In this document: positions 16,763-26,135 of the stretch, in pieces
Numbering within the stretch: the stretch's first letter is position 1
How the letters are laid out: each line of letters starts with the position of its first letter
NCBI GenBank assembly: GCA_037200885.1
Contig: JBBCIN010000001.1
Coordinates: forward strand, 3,407,621 to 3,471,620
Reading direction: 5' to 3'
From: PMG-095 sp037200885
Lineage (GTDB): Bacteria > Myxococcota_A > Polyangia > Polyangiales > Polyangiaceae
DNA: 64,000 bases
Notes under the pieces: generated by a model
The model's database searches: none
What the model saw: only the letters and a program-made list of their open reading frames with translations
Told to the model about the DNA's origin: nothing
Translations under genes and position numbers: made by a program

Positions 16763-17653
16763 TCAGGCCGTCAGCACTTCGAGCTCGATGAGCAGCTTCT
16801 TCAGCTCTTCGATGCGTTCGCGTTCCAGGCGTTGCAGCGGCGCGCGCAGCGGCCCCACGGAGGTGCCCATGAGCTCGAGCGCGGCCGAGATCGTACGCGG
16901 TAAGCCGTGCGCGACGATGAACTGCAAGAACGGCAATTGCCGATAGAACACGCGCCGTGCCAGGGGTAGATCGCCCTGAACCACCGCACCATAGAGCTCC
17001 AAGTTGAGCTTCGGAATCACGTGCGGCGCGGCAGTGCACCAGCCGCTCGCGCCCGCTACGAACGCCGCCAGCGCCAGCGGATTGCTGCCGTTGTAGAAGG
17101 CCACGCTGTCGCCGCACAATTGCACTAGGCGGTGCATACGGTTCACGTCGCCCGTGCTTTCCTTGACCATGGTCACGTTCGGGATCTGAAGCAGCCGAGC
17201 GATCAGCTCCGGACTCAAGTCGAGGCCGCCCGTAGCGGGGTTGTTGTACACCGCAATCGGGATCGATATCGCCTTGGCGACCGAGTCGAAGTGCGCGACG
17301 AGCTCCTTCTCGGTCAGCTTCCAGTAGCTCATCGGGATGATCATCACGGCGCTCGCACCGAGCTTCTCGACGTAGCGTGCGTGGTAGATGGTGCGTTCCG
17401 TGGTCAAGCTCGACACGCCGACCAGCGTCGGCACGCGTCGCTTGACGCGCTCGATGACCACGCCAGACACTGTCTCTCGCTCTTGATCGTTCAGGTACGG
17501 AAGCACACCGGTGCTGCCGAGCGGGGCCAGCGCGTGTACCCCGGCCTCCACCATCTTGTCGACGATTTCACCGAGCAGCTTTTCATCGACGCGGCCGGCC
17601 TCGGTGAACGGCGTAATTGGATACGAGATGATTCCCTGTAGCGTCTCGCTCAT
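16763..17653 (-). CDS. DapA/N-acetylneuraminate lyase family protein
   Basis: A 296-residue TIM-barrel class I aldolase/hydratase-lyase. The Schiff-base lysine is in VTMVKESTGD (Lys164), the catalytic tyrosine in IAVYNNPATG (Tyr136), and the carboxylate-binding loop is PLGSTGV (residues 45-50). Biosynthetic DapA normally has GTTGE at that loop; the replacement and the catabolic setting argue for another 2-oxo-acid lyase or dehydratase. It overlaps the upstream cupin gene by 4 bp (ATGA), a sign of translational coupling. Confidence 0.88.
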   Translation of the reverse strand: MSETLQGIISYPITPFTEAGRVDEKLLGEIVDKMVEAGVHALAPLGSTGVLPYLNDQERETVSGVVIERVKRRVPTLVGVSSLTTERTIYHARYVEKLGASAVMIIPMSYWKLTEKELVAHFDSVAKAISIPIAVYNNPATGGLDLSPELIARLLQIPNVTMVKESTGDVNRMHRLVQLCGDSVAFYNGSNPLALAAFVAGASGWCTAAPHVIPKLNLELYGAVVQGDLPLARRVFYRQLPFLQFIVAHGLPRTISAALELMGTSVGPLRAPLQRLERERIEELKKLLIELEVLTA

Positions 17654-18150
17654 TGCATACCTCCTTCGGATTCGTGGTTCGTGTCGAAGAGTTGGTCGCC
17701 GCGCTCGGGCACTTCTTCGCGCAGCGCGATTCCGCCCATGTTTTGCAGCATTGGCGCGTTCTCACAGGCCAAGTAGCGGGCGCGGCCAGCGCCGGTATTC
17801 ACGTGGTTGTGCCAGGCCCAGACTGGGACGTAGAGCGCATCGCCGCTCTTCCACGCGACCCGCTTGCCAGCGATGTACGAGTAGCCTTCGCCCTCGAGCA
17901 CGAAGAGGATCGTTTCGTAGGTGTGTCGGTGGCGATTCGAGCTTTGTCCGGGCTCGAGCCAACCGATGGTGATGCTCAACGCGTGCGAAGGTAGATCGAC
18001 GAAGAACACCGGGTGCTTGCGCGCTTTGGAGTAATCGTGCTGCTCGCCGTGCGCTTCGACGTCGCGGTGCACGAGCCGATCGGGCAACACCACGCGTGGA
18101 CGGCTGGGGGTTTTGTCGAAATCTGCAGAATGGAATTTCACCGCGCTCAT
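17650..18150 (-). CDS. Cupin-domain protein
   Basis: A 166-residue protein starting at the ATG at 18150 (MSAVKFHSADFDKTPSRPRV). The frame is open to 18318, but the extension has no leader. The cupin barrel shows motif 1 (SNRHRHTYETILFVLEGEGY) with its metal histidines and glutamate, and motif 2 (GDALYVPVWAWHNHVNTG). It may be an iron or manganese dioxygenase/isomerase of gentisate-dioxygenase style, or a ligand-binding cupin. It is the first gene of the operon, and its promoter faces the MocR gene across 81 bp. Confidence 0.85.
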   Translation of the reverse strand: MSAVKFHSADFDKTPSRPRVVLPDRLVHRDVEAHGEQHDYSKARKHPVFFVDLPSHALSITIGWLEPGQSSNRHRHTYETILFVLEGEGYSYIAGKRVAWKSGDALYVPVWAWHNHVNTGAGRARYLACENAPMLQNMGGIALREEVPERGDQLFDTNHESEGGMQ

Positions 18151-18180
18151 GACGCTGTTCGCTCTCCTCGCGCTCGTTGA

Positions 18181-18195
18181 CTTGCGCGAAGCAAG
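18181..18195. promoter_or_regulatory. Palindrome between cupin and MocR genes
   Basis: CTTGC-GCGAA-GCAAG is a 5-bp inverted repeat with a 5-nt spacer in the 81-bp divergent intergenic region. It is a candidate binding site for the MocR regulator or RNA polymerase overlap control. The arms are short, so this is weak. Confidence 0.35.
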
Positions 18196-18231
18196 AGCTA
18201 CCGTGAAGCGCACGCCAAAGGAGGCTCCAGT

Positions 18232-19692
18232 TTGCACATGCCCAGGGGTCCAGCTGGTCGACCATGGCGCTTCGACATCAACCTTGCGGATGATGCGGTC
18301 GACCCGGCACCCAGCCACGAGCGCCTGGCACGCGCGCTAGTCCGCGAGATCCAACGCGGCCGACTCGATGCTGGCGCGCTGCTCCCCGGCAGTCGGGTGC
18401 TCGCCGAATCGCTCGGCGTAAATCGCAAAGTCGTGGTCGCCGCGCTGGACGAGCTGTGCGCCGAAGGCTGGCTGGAGGCCGTGCCCGCGCGCGGCACCCG
18501 CGTCGCTTCCGTACTGCCCACGATGCCCGTCGCCGATGTGCACGCTTCGCGCACCAACTGGCATTCTACTGCAGAAAATAAGCCTGATTTGCAGGTGAGC
18601 GATGGCGCGCCCGACGCGCGCTTGGCGCCCTTGGAGAAGATCGCACGGGCCCACCGCAGCGCGCTAACCAAGCTGTCGCGCGGCGGCCTCGGTTATGGCA
18701 GTGCCGCGGGCGATCCCGTGTTGCGTGAGGTGCTCGCCAAGTTCGTGAATCAAGCGCGCGGCTTGTCCTGCAACATGGACGAAATACTAATCACACGTGG
18801 CAGCCAAGGCGCGCTCTCGCTCGTGGCGCTTACGCTCTGCCGCCCGGGTGATTTCGTGGCCGTCGAAACACCGGGCTATGTGCCCGCGTGGCGCGCGTTC
18901 GAACTCGCGGGTGCGGGCCTCGTGCGCATCCCAGTCGACGAACATGGCCTCGTTGTCGATGAGTTGGAAGCGCACGCGCGCGCGCTGGAGGGCAAACTCA
19001 AGGCGCTGTACGTCACTCCGCATCATCAATATCCAACGACGGTCGCGCTCTCTCCCGAGCGGCGCTCTCGCCTCCGCGCGCTGGCCGCCGAGTACTCCTT
19101 TTGCCTGATCGAAGACGACTACGACTACGAATATCACTTCGATGGTACACCGCTCTTACCGCTGTCCGCGACCCACGATCCTGCCGTGAGCACCATCTAC
19201 CTGGGCTCGTTCTCGAAGCTGATCGCGCCCGTCTTCCGCGTTGGCTACCTGGTCGCCGACGCCGCCTTCGTGAAGCGCGCGAGCCTTGTTCGTGAAATCA
19301 TCGATCGCCAGGGCGACTTCGTGCTCGAACGCGCGATCGCCGAGCCGATCGAAGATGGAGAGCTGCAGCGCCACGCGCGTCGCGCTCGGCGCGTCTACCG
19401 CGAACGCCGCGACACCATCGTCTCCTTGTTGCAAAGCGACGCTCGACTGAAAGACATCGTGCAAGTCGACTGCCCTGCGGGAGGCCTAGCCGTCTGGATC
19501 CGCGTGAACAGCGACGTGAGCGTGAGCGCGTGGTCTCGCGCCGCCGCTCAGCGCGGGCTCCGGTTCGCCCCCGGCGCCACGCATGTCGAACAAGGCGACC
19601 CGCCGGCTTTCCGCGCGGGCTTCGCCTCCTTCTCGAGTGCAGAATTGGAACGAGTGGTGAGCGTGCTCAGCGCGAGCCTGCATGACCTGTAG
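18232..19692 (+). CDS. MocR/PdxR-type GntR-aminotransferase regulator
   Basis: A 486-residue protein. An N-terminal GntR winged helix-turn-helix (residues 28-95; LARALVREIQRGRL, then GSRVLAESLGVNRKVV) is joined to a fold-type I aminotransferase-like domain with the PLP lysine in LGSFSKLIAPVFRVGYL and the IEDDYDYEY motif. MocR proteins use PLP or an amino compound as effector. AAAGGAGG at 18217-18224 lies 7 nt before a TTG at 18232, whereas the nearby ATG at 18238 is 13 nt away, so TTG was preferred. It is divergent from the cupin operon, which it probably controls. Confidence 0.9.
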   Translation: MHMPRGPAGRPWRFDINLADDAVDPAPSHERLARALVREIQRGRLDAGALLPGSRVLAESLGVNRKVVVAALDELCAEGWLEAVPARGTRVASVLPTMPVADVHASRTNWHSTAENKPDLQVSDGAPDARLAPLEKIARAHRSALTKLSRGGLGYGSAAGDPVLREVLAKFVNQARGLSCNMDEILITRGSQGALSLVALTLCRPGDFVAVETPGYVPAWRAFELAGAGLVRIPVDEHGLVVDELEAHARALEGKLKALYVTPHHQYPTTVALSPERRSRLRALAAEYSFCLIEDDYDYEYHFDGTPLLPLSATHDPAVSTIYLGSFSKLIAPVFRVGYLVADAAFVKRASLVREIIDRQGDFVLERAIAEPIEDGELQRHARRARRVYRERRDTIVSLLQSDARLKDIVQVDCPAGGLAVWIRVNSDVSVSAWSRAAAQRGLRFAPGATHVEQGDPPAFRAGFASFSSAELERVVSVLSASLHDL

Positions 19693-19880
19693 CGGGTCCG
19701 GGCTTGCGGACGGCCGCCATCGCATCTCGCCTGGCGATCCTGCCACCCACGGGTCGACCAACTCCAGAGCGCGGAGCAGCGTGGCCTCGCGCGCTGAACT
19801 CCGCGGCCTCAGCTCGCCGAAGACAGCGCGATCAGTGGCTTCGCGTTTCCCCAAAGTTTGGGTGACGACTCGTTGAGTCA

Positions 19881-20906
19881 CTATAGGGTGATGTTGACGT
19901 CGTTCACGCCTTCAGAGTCAAACACAACGCTACGTGCTTCGAGATCGATCGCATAATCACCGGCGGCGATAGTCTTTGCTCGATAGGTGTAGAGTGAGAG
20001 GGAACCTGCTGAATAGTACAAAGCAGTCTGCGGGATGAGGGCGCGCCCGGCCTGCGCGGCGAACGAACATTGAACAAAGAACGACCCTCCCGAGCTGTAC
20101 GACCCTTTCGACGTAGCTCCTAACCGCACGCCCGGGGTGCCGCCCGTGAACGTCAGTTCCAAGTCTGTGGCGTTCGACACCGCGAGCTGGCCGTAGGCGC
20201 CGACTGCGGGTGAGCTAAGTCGCAGGGCTTCCGGTTGAACGATGGAACCCGAGAAGGCGGGGATCTCGTCGCCGTTCGCGGTTACCGAAATGCTGTCGCC
20301 TGGTTGTACGATCGCTTGCGCAAGTGGATCGGCGTAGTAGCCGTCATCGGTCGGGTACAGCTCTAAGCTGAACTTGTCCGCGAAATTGACCGTGACTTTT
20401 CCGGCGTCGGCCTTGGTCCACGAATTTGCGGAAGGGTCGCAAAGGGTGACGCTGCAATCGCCGAACGTTTGCGTCGTGCAGTTCGGCTGCTGGCTGGGCA
20501 GAGCAAAGTGTGCCGAAGCTGATGAGTAAAACCCTTCTCCGCTATCGGCAGAGACACCGACCGTTACGGCTCCAGAAAAAGTGGGGCTCACCTGATCCTG
20601 CCCGGCATCACCGGCGCTCCCCGAATCGATGCGCGATCCTCCTGAACCTGCATCGCCGGTCGTTGGCGCTCCGGCCGCGCCGGACGCAGCGTTGGCTGAA
20701 CCCGCTAAGCCCGCTGAACCCGCTAGGCCCGCTGAACCCGCCCTGTTCGTTGACCCACCCGAATCGTTTTCGAATTTGCCGCCCGTACCACCGAGGGGGA
20801 CTGATGACGCTCCTCCCGATTCTTCCGTCCTGCGGGAGGATGAACCGCACGCGACGAGAAATAGCAACGAGCTCCCGAGTACACACCTTCCAATTGGCCA
20901 AGACAT
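19881..20906 (-). CDS. Hypothetical lipoprotein with Gly/Ser/Ala-rich linker
   Basis: A 341-residue protein. The ATG at 20906 gives MSWPIGRCVLGSSLLFLVAC, a signal peptide with lipobox LVAC. Residues 20-105 are a low-complexity linker with three AGSAGL-type repeats. The rest is beta-rich, with sequence such as AVSNATDLELTFTGGTPGVR and paired cysteines. No family is recognised. The gene is monocistronic, convergent with the MocR gene. Confidence 0.72.
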   Translation of the reverse strand: MSWPIGRCVLGSSLLFLVACGSSSRRTEESGGASSVPLGGTGGKFENDSGGSTNRAGSAGLAGSAGLAGSANAASGAAGAPTTGDAGSGGSRIDSGSAGDAGQDQVSPTFSGAVTVGVSADSGEGFYSSASAHFALPSQQPNCTTQTFGDCSVTLCDPSANSWTKADAGKVTVNFADKFSLELYPTDDGYYADPLAQAIVQPGDSISVTANGDEIPAFSGSIVQPEALRLSSPAVGAYGQLAVSNATDLELTFTGGTPGVRLGATSKGSYSSGGSFFVQCSFAAQAGRALIPQTALYYSAGSLSLYTYRAKTIAAGDYAIDLEARSVVFDSEGVNDVNITL

Positions 20907-21043
20907 GTCGAGGTTAACGCTAGCAATTCTGCTGTGAAGAGGCCATGGCGTTAGGCGGGTGTCGCAGGGGCAGACTAGAAGAGTGGACCACCGAGCGATG
21001 CCGCTGGCTTCGACTCGCACCAGGGTAATTCGGTTCAAAAAAT

Positions 21044-21595
21044 TCAGCGCGTCACCTCGTAGTGCAGCTCCGCGAAACCCGTGCCGACTTGCCGAGCCGA
21101 AAGTAGACGAAGCGGCGGAGTCGTGGCGCGCCGCGGGAACAGCGGCTTGCCCCTTCCCAGGGTGACCGAACCGACCTGAACGAACAGTTCGTCGAGCAAG
21201 CCAGCGTCGAAGAATTGCCCCGCGAGATCTCCGCCGCCGACAATCCAGATATTCTTGGGGCCCGCCGCTCTCTTCATCTCAGCGTGCACTGCTCGCACAT
21301 CGCCTTGGACGAAGTGCGTATTCGCTTCCGCAATCGAGGGCAATTCCCGAGTCGAGAAAATCCACGTGGGTTGGCTGTAAGGCCAGGCCGACCCGGCATC
21401 CGCCGCGACTTTGTCGGCATTGCGCAGCATCCACTCGTAGGTTGCCGAGCCCATTGCCAAGGCACCGACCTGCTCGATGAATGCCGGGTAGCTGGTGTCG
21501 CTCACGTCTCCCAGTGGAAAGAGCCACTCCAACGAGTCGTCTTCGGTGGCGATGAAGCCGTCGAGGCTTGTCGCCGTATAGTATTGGGTCTTCAT
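21044..21595 (-). CDS. DHFR/RibD C-terminal-like reductase
   Basis: A 183-residue protein starting at the ATG at 21595 (MKTQYYTATSLDGFIATEDD), with GGAG just upstream; in-frame ATGs at 21604 and 21619 are less well placed. The TSLDGFIA start, the middle IWIVGGGDLAGQFFDAGLLD and the ending FAELHYEV are those of the YwjB/YyaP-type dihydrofolate-reductase-like family. They are NADPH-binding reductases of unknown substrate, cytosolic. The gene stands alone, upstream of an integrase-tail-like scar. Confidence 0.87.
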   Translation of the reverse strand: MKTQYYTATSLDGFIATEDDSLEWLFPLGDVSDTSYPAFIEQVGALAMGSATYEWMLRNADKVAADAGSAWPYSQPTWIFSTRELPSIAEANTHFVQGDVRAVHAEMKRAAGPKNIWIVGGGDLAGQFFDAGLLDELFVQVGSVTLGRGKPLFPRRATTPPLRLLSARQVGTGFAELHYEVTR

Positions 21596-21633
21596 GATCT
21601 CCATCTCTCCCGCGTCCAAAGCTACTCGCCCCC

Positions 21634-21677
21634 CCTGACAGCATCATGTCAGGTATTTCCTTGTCCAGTTCGTGTCC
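21634..21677 (-). repeat. Integrase-tail-like motif and hairpin
   Basis: On the minus strand, 21659-21677 reads GGACACGAACTGGACAAGG, one of five copies of a 19-nt motif in the window. Translated, it gives GHELDK, like the tail of tyrosine recombinases. Next to it CCTGACA/TGTCAGG (21634-21640, 21647-21653) forms a 7-bp hairpin. No tRNA sequence adjoins this copy. Confidence 0.4.
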
Positions 21678-21857
21678 CGCTCCTCCAGCGTCCAGCCATG
21701 GTAGAGCGCTTACTGATCACTCGCACTTTTGTGGGATCGCTTGCCTTCTCGCGGACGAGAACTTCAACGGCGACAGGTCGGATCGCGACGGTAGGTCTCA
21801 CCTCAGGCTACTAACAGCAGCCGCACTCCGAGCGCCTTCGACGCCTTCGCCGAGGTG

Positions 21858-22490
21858 TCAGGGCCTCACGAACCGATAGGCGAAGCGATCGGTCTCGCCC
21901 TTGATCGTGGGATCGAACACCTTGATCGAGTGCCTATCGTCCTTGTTCTCGAGCATGGTGCTTTCCGCGTCCAGTACGAAGCCGGCCGCCTCGACCTCCT
22001 CGCGAACGGAGGCAGGCTCAATCCGATGCAGCGACTGGGCGTCGCCCGTGCCTGCCCCGACGGCCGCGGCGTGGTCTACGATGACGTAGGAGCCACCGGG
22101 CTTCAGCCGCTCGTAGACAGCTCGATTGAATTGGGCCGCCGTCGCGCCCCTGGCCTGGATCAGCGCGGTGTGGAGATCGTGATAGAAAAGGTGCAGCCAC
22201 AGGACATCCGCTGGTTGCGTGGTCTCCGGCATCGCGACGAGGTCCGCCGAGACGACTTCGACGTTCTCTCTGCCCGGCTCCTTCGCAAGCGTCTGCATGC
22301 GGCCGACCGGATCGTTCTTGAAGTGCGCGACTTCGGCCGGCACGAGGCTGTAAACCCGTCCTTCGGGTCCCACGATGTCGGAGAAGAGACGAGTCCAGTC
22401 GCCGTCGCCTGGGTAAACGTCGATGACGGTGGAGCCCGCATCGACTCGTGCGAACCGGATCAACTCGGATACTTTGGATTGGTCGTACAT
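21858..22490 (-). CDS. Class I SAM-dependent methyltransferase
   Basis: A 210-residue protein starting at the ATG at 22490 (MYDQSKVSELIRFARVDAGS), with GGAGAT 4 nt upstream. Motif I is degenerate but recognisable (TVIDVYPGDGDWTRLFSDIV), followed by an acidic post-I position, a motif II-like DVLWLHLFYHDLH and a KPGGSYVIVDHAA strand before VREEVEAAGF. This matches the secreted-type or YrrM-like methyltransferases often annotated in Proteobacteria. The substrate is unknown. It is 55 bp downstream of the SDR gene and probably cotranscribed. Confidence 0.85.
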   Translation of the reverse strand: MYDQSKVSELIRFARVDAGSTVIDVYPGDGDWTRLFSDIVGPEGRVYSLVPAEVAHFKNDPVGRMQTLAKEPGRENVEVVSADLVAMPETTQPADVLWLHLFYHDLHTALIQARGATAAQFNRAVYERLKPGGSYVIVDHAAAVGAGTGDAQSLHRIEPASVREEVEAAGFVLDAESTMLENKDDRHSIKVFDPTIKGETDRFAYRFVRP

Positions 22491-22544
22491 CGGGATCTCC
22501 TTTACAGTTCGGGCCGTGTCCGCCGCGTGCTCACGCCCCAACCT

Positions 22545-23300
22545 TCAGCGCGCCGTCATTCCGCCGTCGACGTGGATGTTCCCGCCGGTCATCCAGTTCC
22601 CGCGATCCGACACGAGCAACGCGACGACCTCCGCCAGGTCCTCCGGGGACCCATAACGACCGAGCGGAATTTCCTTGGCGAAGAGGTCGGGCGGAGCGCC
22701 CAGCGCGTCGCTGAACTCCTTGCTCCCGGGCGTCGTCACCGGGCCCGGCGACACGACGTTCACGCGGATCTTGCTCGGTGCGAGATCGATCGCGAGCGCA
22801 CGTGAATAGCTGTTGAGCGCCGCCTTGGCGGCGGCGTAGTGTGCGACCGCCCCGACAGCCATCGTCGCCGCGCCCGACGACATGTTCACGATGGCGCCGG
22901 CCTTCGATTCGCGAAGCGCCGGCAAGAGCGCATTCGTCAGCCGGATTGCGGCAAACAGGTTGAGAGCGAAGCCGGCCTGCCACGCCTCTTCCGGGATGGA
23001 CGCGGTGCCTTGCGGGAACCCGCTCGCGCCGCCCGCGTTGTTCACGAGGATGTCGAGGCCGCCGAGGGCGTCGAGTGCTCCTTCGGCTATGGCCTTCACC
23101 CCGGAGGCGGAGGCAACATCGCCCGCGACGAACGCGGCGCCGGCGGGCAAGGTCTCACCACGAGAGCGCGCCGTCACCACGACCTTCGCACCGGCGTCGA
23201 GTAGGCGCTGCGCGATCGCCGCGCCGATCCCGCGGGTGCCTCCGGTGACGAGCGCACGACGGCCGATGAGTTCTTTGGAGAAGTCGAGTTTGTTGGACAT
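22545..23300 (-). CDS. SDR family oxidoreductase
   Basis: A 251-residue classical short-chain dehydrogenase. TGGTRGIGAA binds the cofactor, NNAGG is at about residue 87, the catalytic Ser is in IVNMSSGAATM, and the YxxxK motif is in HYAAAKAALNSYSRALA; it ends with GGNIHVDGGMTA. Basic residues after the second strand (TARSRGE) favour NADPH. GAAAGGA precedes the ATG. The neighbours are an F420-reductase-like gene upstream and a methyltransferase downstream on the same strand. Confidence 0.92.
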   Translation of the reverse strand: MSNKLDFSKELIGRRALVTGGTRGIGAAIAQRLLDAGAKVVVTARSRGETLPAGAAFVAGDVASASGVKAIAEGALDALGGLDILVNNAGGASGFPQGTASIPEEAWQAGFALNLFAAIRLTNALLPALRESKAGAIVNMSSGAATMAVGAVAHYAAAKAALNSYSRALAIDLAPSKIRVNVVSPGPVTTPGSKEFSDALGAPPDLFAKEIPLGRYGSPEDLAEVVALLVSDRGNWMTGGNIHVDGGMTAR

Positions 23301-23373
23301 GAGATTCCTTTCGTCGAGGGCGATGATCGGAGCGCGGTTTTACTGGGAAGTCGAAATTTGCGACCACGATTCA

Positions 23374-23973
23374 TCAGTCGAAGTTGACCAAGTCCTTGAA
23401 GATCAGTTGACCCCAGCTATTTCCGCGCGCTTGCACGAGCAACCCCCCTTCCGAAAGCCCGCCAAGCTTGATCGGAGAGAAACCAAGTTTTTCCGCAAGC
23501 GCACCAATCTCCGATGCTGCACCGTCATCGTCGCTCGTCAAGAACACGACTCTCTTGCCACCATGTACGGTCGGATCTTGGTCAAGGACCGCAGCGACCA
23601 GATGGTTGAAGCCCTTGACCAGTCTGCCGCCGGTGAAGGCCTGCGCGACCGCCTTGGAAGAAGGTTGTCCCCCCAGTTGCTCAGGGGGCACGCCGTAGGC
23701 ATTGGTCACATCGACGATCGTCTTGCCCTGCCAGGTGGACAGCGCGTTCGCGACATCCTGGTGCGCCTCGAAACGGACAGCCAAAAAGATAATCTCCGCC
23801 TTGACCGCTTCCGCCAGCTTTTTGGGGATAACTGTAGGTCCGATCGCGGCCGCATCGGCTGCAAAGCTTTCCGGGGCGCGCGTGGTTGCCACGGACACTT
23901 CGATGCCCTTGCGGGCAAACGCTTTGGCGAGAGCGTGGCCGATCTTGCCGAAGCCGATAATTGCGTAGCTCAT
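23374..23973 (-). CDS. NADPH-dependent F420 reductase-like protein
   Basis: A 199-residue protein starting at the ATG at 23973 (MSYAIIGFGKIGHALAKAFA) behind GAAGGAG. The N-terminal Rossmann fold has GFGKIGHALA and a serine/threonine-containing second strand (VSVATTRAPES). The middle IIFLAVRFEAHQDVANAL and the ending RGNSWGQLIFKDL match NAD(P)-binding proteins annotated as F420 reductases. Whether the host makes F420 cannot be judged here; many such proteins have other roles. It is likely in one operon with the two SDRs. Confidence 0.83.
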   Translation of the reverse strand: MSYAIIGFGKIGHALAKAFARKGIEVSVATTRAPESFAADAAAIGPTVIPKKLAEAVKAEIIFLAVRFEAHQDVANALSTWQGKTIVDVTNAYGVPPEQLGGQPSSKAVAQAFTGGRLVKGFNHLVAAVLDQDPTVHGGKRVVFLTSDDDGAASEIGALAEKLGFSPIKLGGLSEGGLLVQARGNSWGQLIFKDLVNFD

Positions 23974-24041
23974 ATAGTCTCCTTCCATTTACCGAGCCCG
24001 TCGGCGCTTCGATGATCGAATGAAGTGCCGGGCTTAGCGCG

Positions 24042-24776
24042 TCAGAGTTGCGCGAGGCCGCCGTCGACGGCGACCTCGCTGGCGGTCATGAAGCTGCTGT
24101 CCGACGACGCGAGAAAGGCAGCCGCCGCCCCGATCTCCGCCGGATTGCCCATGCGCTGGAGCGCAGTCATCGAGCCGTAGGCCTTCAGGCCCTCCTTGCC
24201 CAGCGCCTCCTTCGCGAGTTCGGTTGCAGTCGCCCCGGGCGACAGCACGTTTACCCGGATGCCGGTGCCCTTCAGGTCCTCCGCCCATGTCCGCGCGAGG
24301 TTCCGCACCGCCGCCTTGCTCGCGCTGTAGGCAGTGAATGCCGGGGCGCCCGTGGTGCCGGCGCTCGATCCGGTGAGAATGATCGAACCGCCCTTGCCCA
24401 TCAGCGGCAGCGCTTTCTGGACCGTGAAGATTGTACCTTTCACATTGATGTCGAAGGTTTCGTCAATGTGCTTGGCGGTGATCTCGCCGAGCCGAAGTTG
24501 GCTTCCCACCCCGGCATTGGCGAAGACGATGTCGAGGGTTCCGCGCTCGGCCTTCACCGCGGCATACAGTCGGTCGAGGTCGGCCTCATCCGAGACCGAG
24601 CCCTTCACCGCGCGGGCATTGGGCCCGAGCTCAGCCACCGCGGCGTCGAGCGCTTCCTGCCGGCGGCCGAAGATGAAGACGAAGGCGCCCTCTTCGATGA
24701 AGCGCTTTGCCGCGGCGAGGCCGATTCCCGTAGCGCCACCGGTGATCACGGCGGTCTTTCCACTCAGTCTAGTCAT
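24042..24776 (-). CDS. SDR family oxidoreductase
   Basis: A 244-residue SDR starting at the ATG at 24776 (MTRLSGKTAVITGGATGIGL). NAGVG is near residue 83, the catalytic Ser in IILTGSSAGTTG, and YSASKAAVRNLARTWAEDLK holds the Tyr and Lys; it ends with ASEVAVDGGLAQL. The frame stays open upstream to 24917 without family resemblance. It is the first gene of the minus-strand oxidoreductase group, separated by 398 bp from the divergent AraC gene, which may control it. Confidence 0.92.
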   Translation of the reverse strand: MTRLSGKTAVITGGATGIGLAAAKRFIEEGAFVFIFGRRQEALDAAVAELGPNARAVKGSVSDEADLDRLYAAVKAERGTLDIVFANAGVGSQLRLGEITAKHIDETFDINVKGTIFTVQKALPLMGKGGSIILTGSSAGTTGAPAFTAYSASKAAVRNLARTWAEDLKGTGIRVNVLSPGATATELAKEALGKEGLKAYGSMTALQRMGNPAEIGAAAAFLASSDSSFMTASEVAVDGGLAQL

Positions 24777-25174
24777 GTCGTGCGTCCCTCGTTGGATTCG
24801 TGCGGAGGTTTCATGGGTCGTCTCTCCATTTGCCGTAGGACGTCGACGCGGGTGACCACGCACTCGCCCAAGAAACGTAGGAGCGCACCAACGGTTCGAC
24901 TTGGGCGAAATTCGCAACCCGGCAACCCTTGCGCCCGACCGTACTCCGCAGGGCCGCCACGCCCGCTCCCACGCATGTGGCGGTTCTGCGAACTCACGCT
25001 GCAGACGTCGTCAAATTTTGCGGCGCCCCACCGGGCGCGACGCGCCACAAATAAGCGGCCCAGAAGGTGCATACGCCTCAGCCGACGGATCGGATGCGCC
25101 GTGACCAAGTTCAGCCTCTAGGGTTGGGCAACTTACCGCGACGTTGCTGAAAGACCGATCAGAGGGGTAAAACG
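24777..25174. other. Divergent intergenic region
   Basis: About 400 bp between the SDR operon and the AraC gene. It likely contains both promoters and AraC sites, but I found no clear symmetrical box and no gene. Confidence 0.4.
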
Positions 25175-26020
25175 ATGAGTGCGATGGACGTCAATCCGAG
25201 GACCAAACCGAACTCAGACAGTGCCCCGAGAGTGCGTTATTGGCGGCCCGCAGGGTTGCCAGATGTCGAAGTTCTCGAGCGCCGCGACACCCCAGCGTTT
25301 AGGGGGTACTCCAGCCTATATGCGTTCGCCTTCCAGTCGGCATCCGTTAACACTCGTTTGCACTATCGAGGTCGCCTACACGAGGTGCCTCCGGGAGCGA
25401 TCATGCTGTGCGAACCCGGCGAAACCTTCGGGTTTGCCGACCCGTCCAGCGTCATCATTCTTCTCATATCACCGGACATGATTTCGCGGGTAGCACTCGA
25501 ACACTTTGGAGATGTGAAGCCAGTTCACTGGCAGACGCAAGTCGTGCGAGGATCGCCGTTCAGCGAAGAACTACTTGCCACCATCGAAGCGCTTCGCAAC
25601 CACCGCAGCCAGGGCGCAGACGCGGTCGCGTCGGGCTTCATCGCCAATTGCATCACGCAATTCCGCGAGCCGATGAGAGAGGCGGTGAGCAATAACGTCT
25701 CCAAGGCCGGGCTGGCGCGTGCGCGAGACATGCTACACGCTCGGTATCGCGAACCCGTGACGCTTTTGGATCTGGTGGTGACGAGCGAGTCCACCTCCAA
25801 GCAAAGGCTAATTCGTGGTTTCCGCCGTGAGTTCGGTCTCACGCCGCACCAGTACCTAACGTATCTTCGCCTTTCTCGAGCCCGCGATCTGATGCGGCAC
25901 GGTCTCGACTGCGGAGAAGCGGCTCACGCCGTAGGATTTTATGATCAGAGTCAAATGAATCGACACTTTATCAAGCACGTTGGCATCACGCCAGGTGTGT
26001 ACGCGAAGGCCTCAGGCTAA
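25175..26020 (+). CDS. AraC family transcriptional regulator
   Basis: A 281-residue protein. The N-terminal half is a cupin-like sensor (LHYRGRLHEVPPGAIMLCEP, then GETFGFADPSS). The C-terminal third carries the two helix-turn-helices of AraC proteins: a degenerate first one (TLLDLVVTSESTSKQRLIRG) and the conserved FRREFGLTPHQYLTYLRLSRA, then AAHAVGFYDQSQMNRHFIKH with the signature GITPGVY. AGAGGGG stands 7 nt before the ATG. It is divergent from the SDR/F420-like group, its most likely target. Confidence 0.9.
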   Translation: MSAMDVNPRTKPNSDSAPRVRYWRPAGLPDVEVLERRDTPAFRGYSSLYAFAFQSASVNTRLHYRGRLHEVPPGAIMLCEPGETFGFADPSSVIILLISPDMISRVALEHFGDVKPVHWQTQVVRGSPFSEELLATIEALRNHRSQGADAVASGFIANCITQFREPMREAVSNNVSKAGLARARDMLHARYREPVTLLDLVVTSESTSKQRLIRGFRREFGLTPHQYLTYLRLSRARDLMRHGLDCGEAAHAVGFYDQSQMNRHFIKHVGITPGVYAKASG

Positions 26021-26135
26021 GCCGTGAGACAATTCCTTGGTGCGCGTTAGCCGCCGCGCGCGGCGGAGGGGCCGACGGCCGGTTCTAGCATCGCACACAC
26101 CAATCCAACCTAACCCAATCACCGTCGAATTCTGC

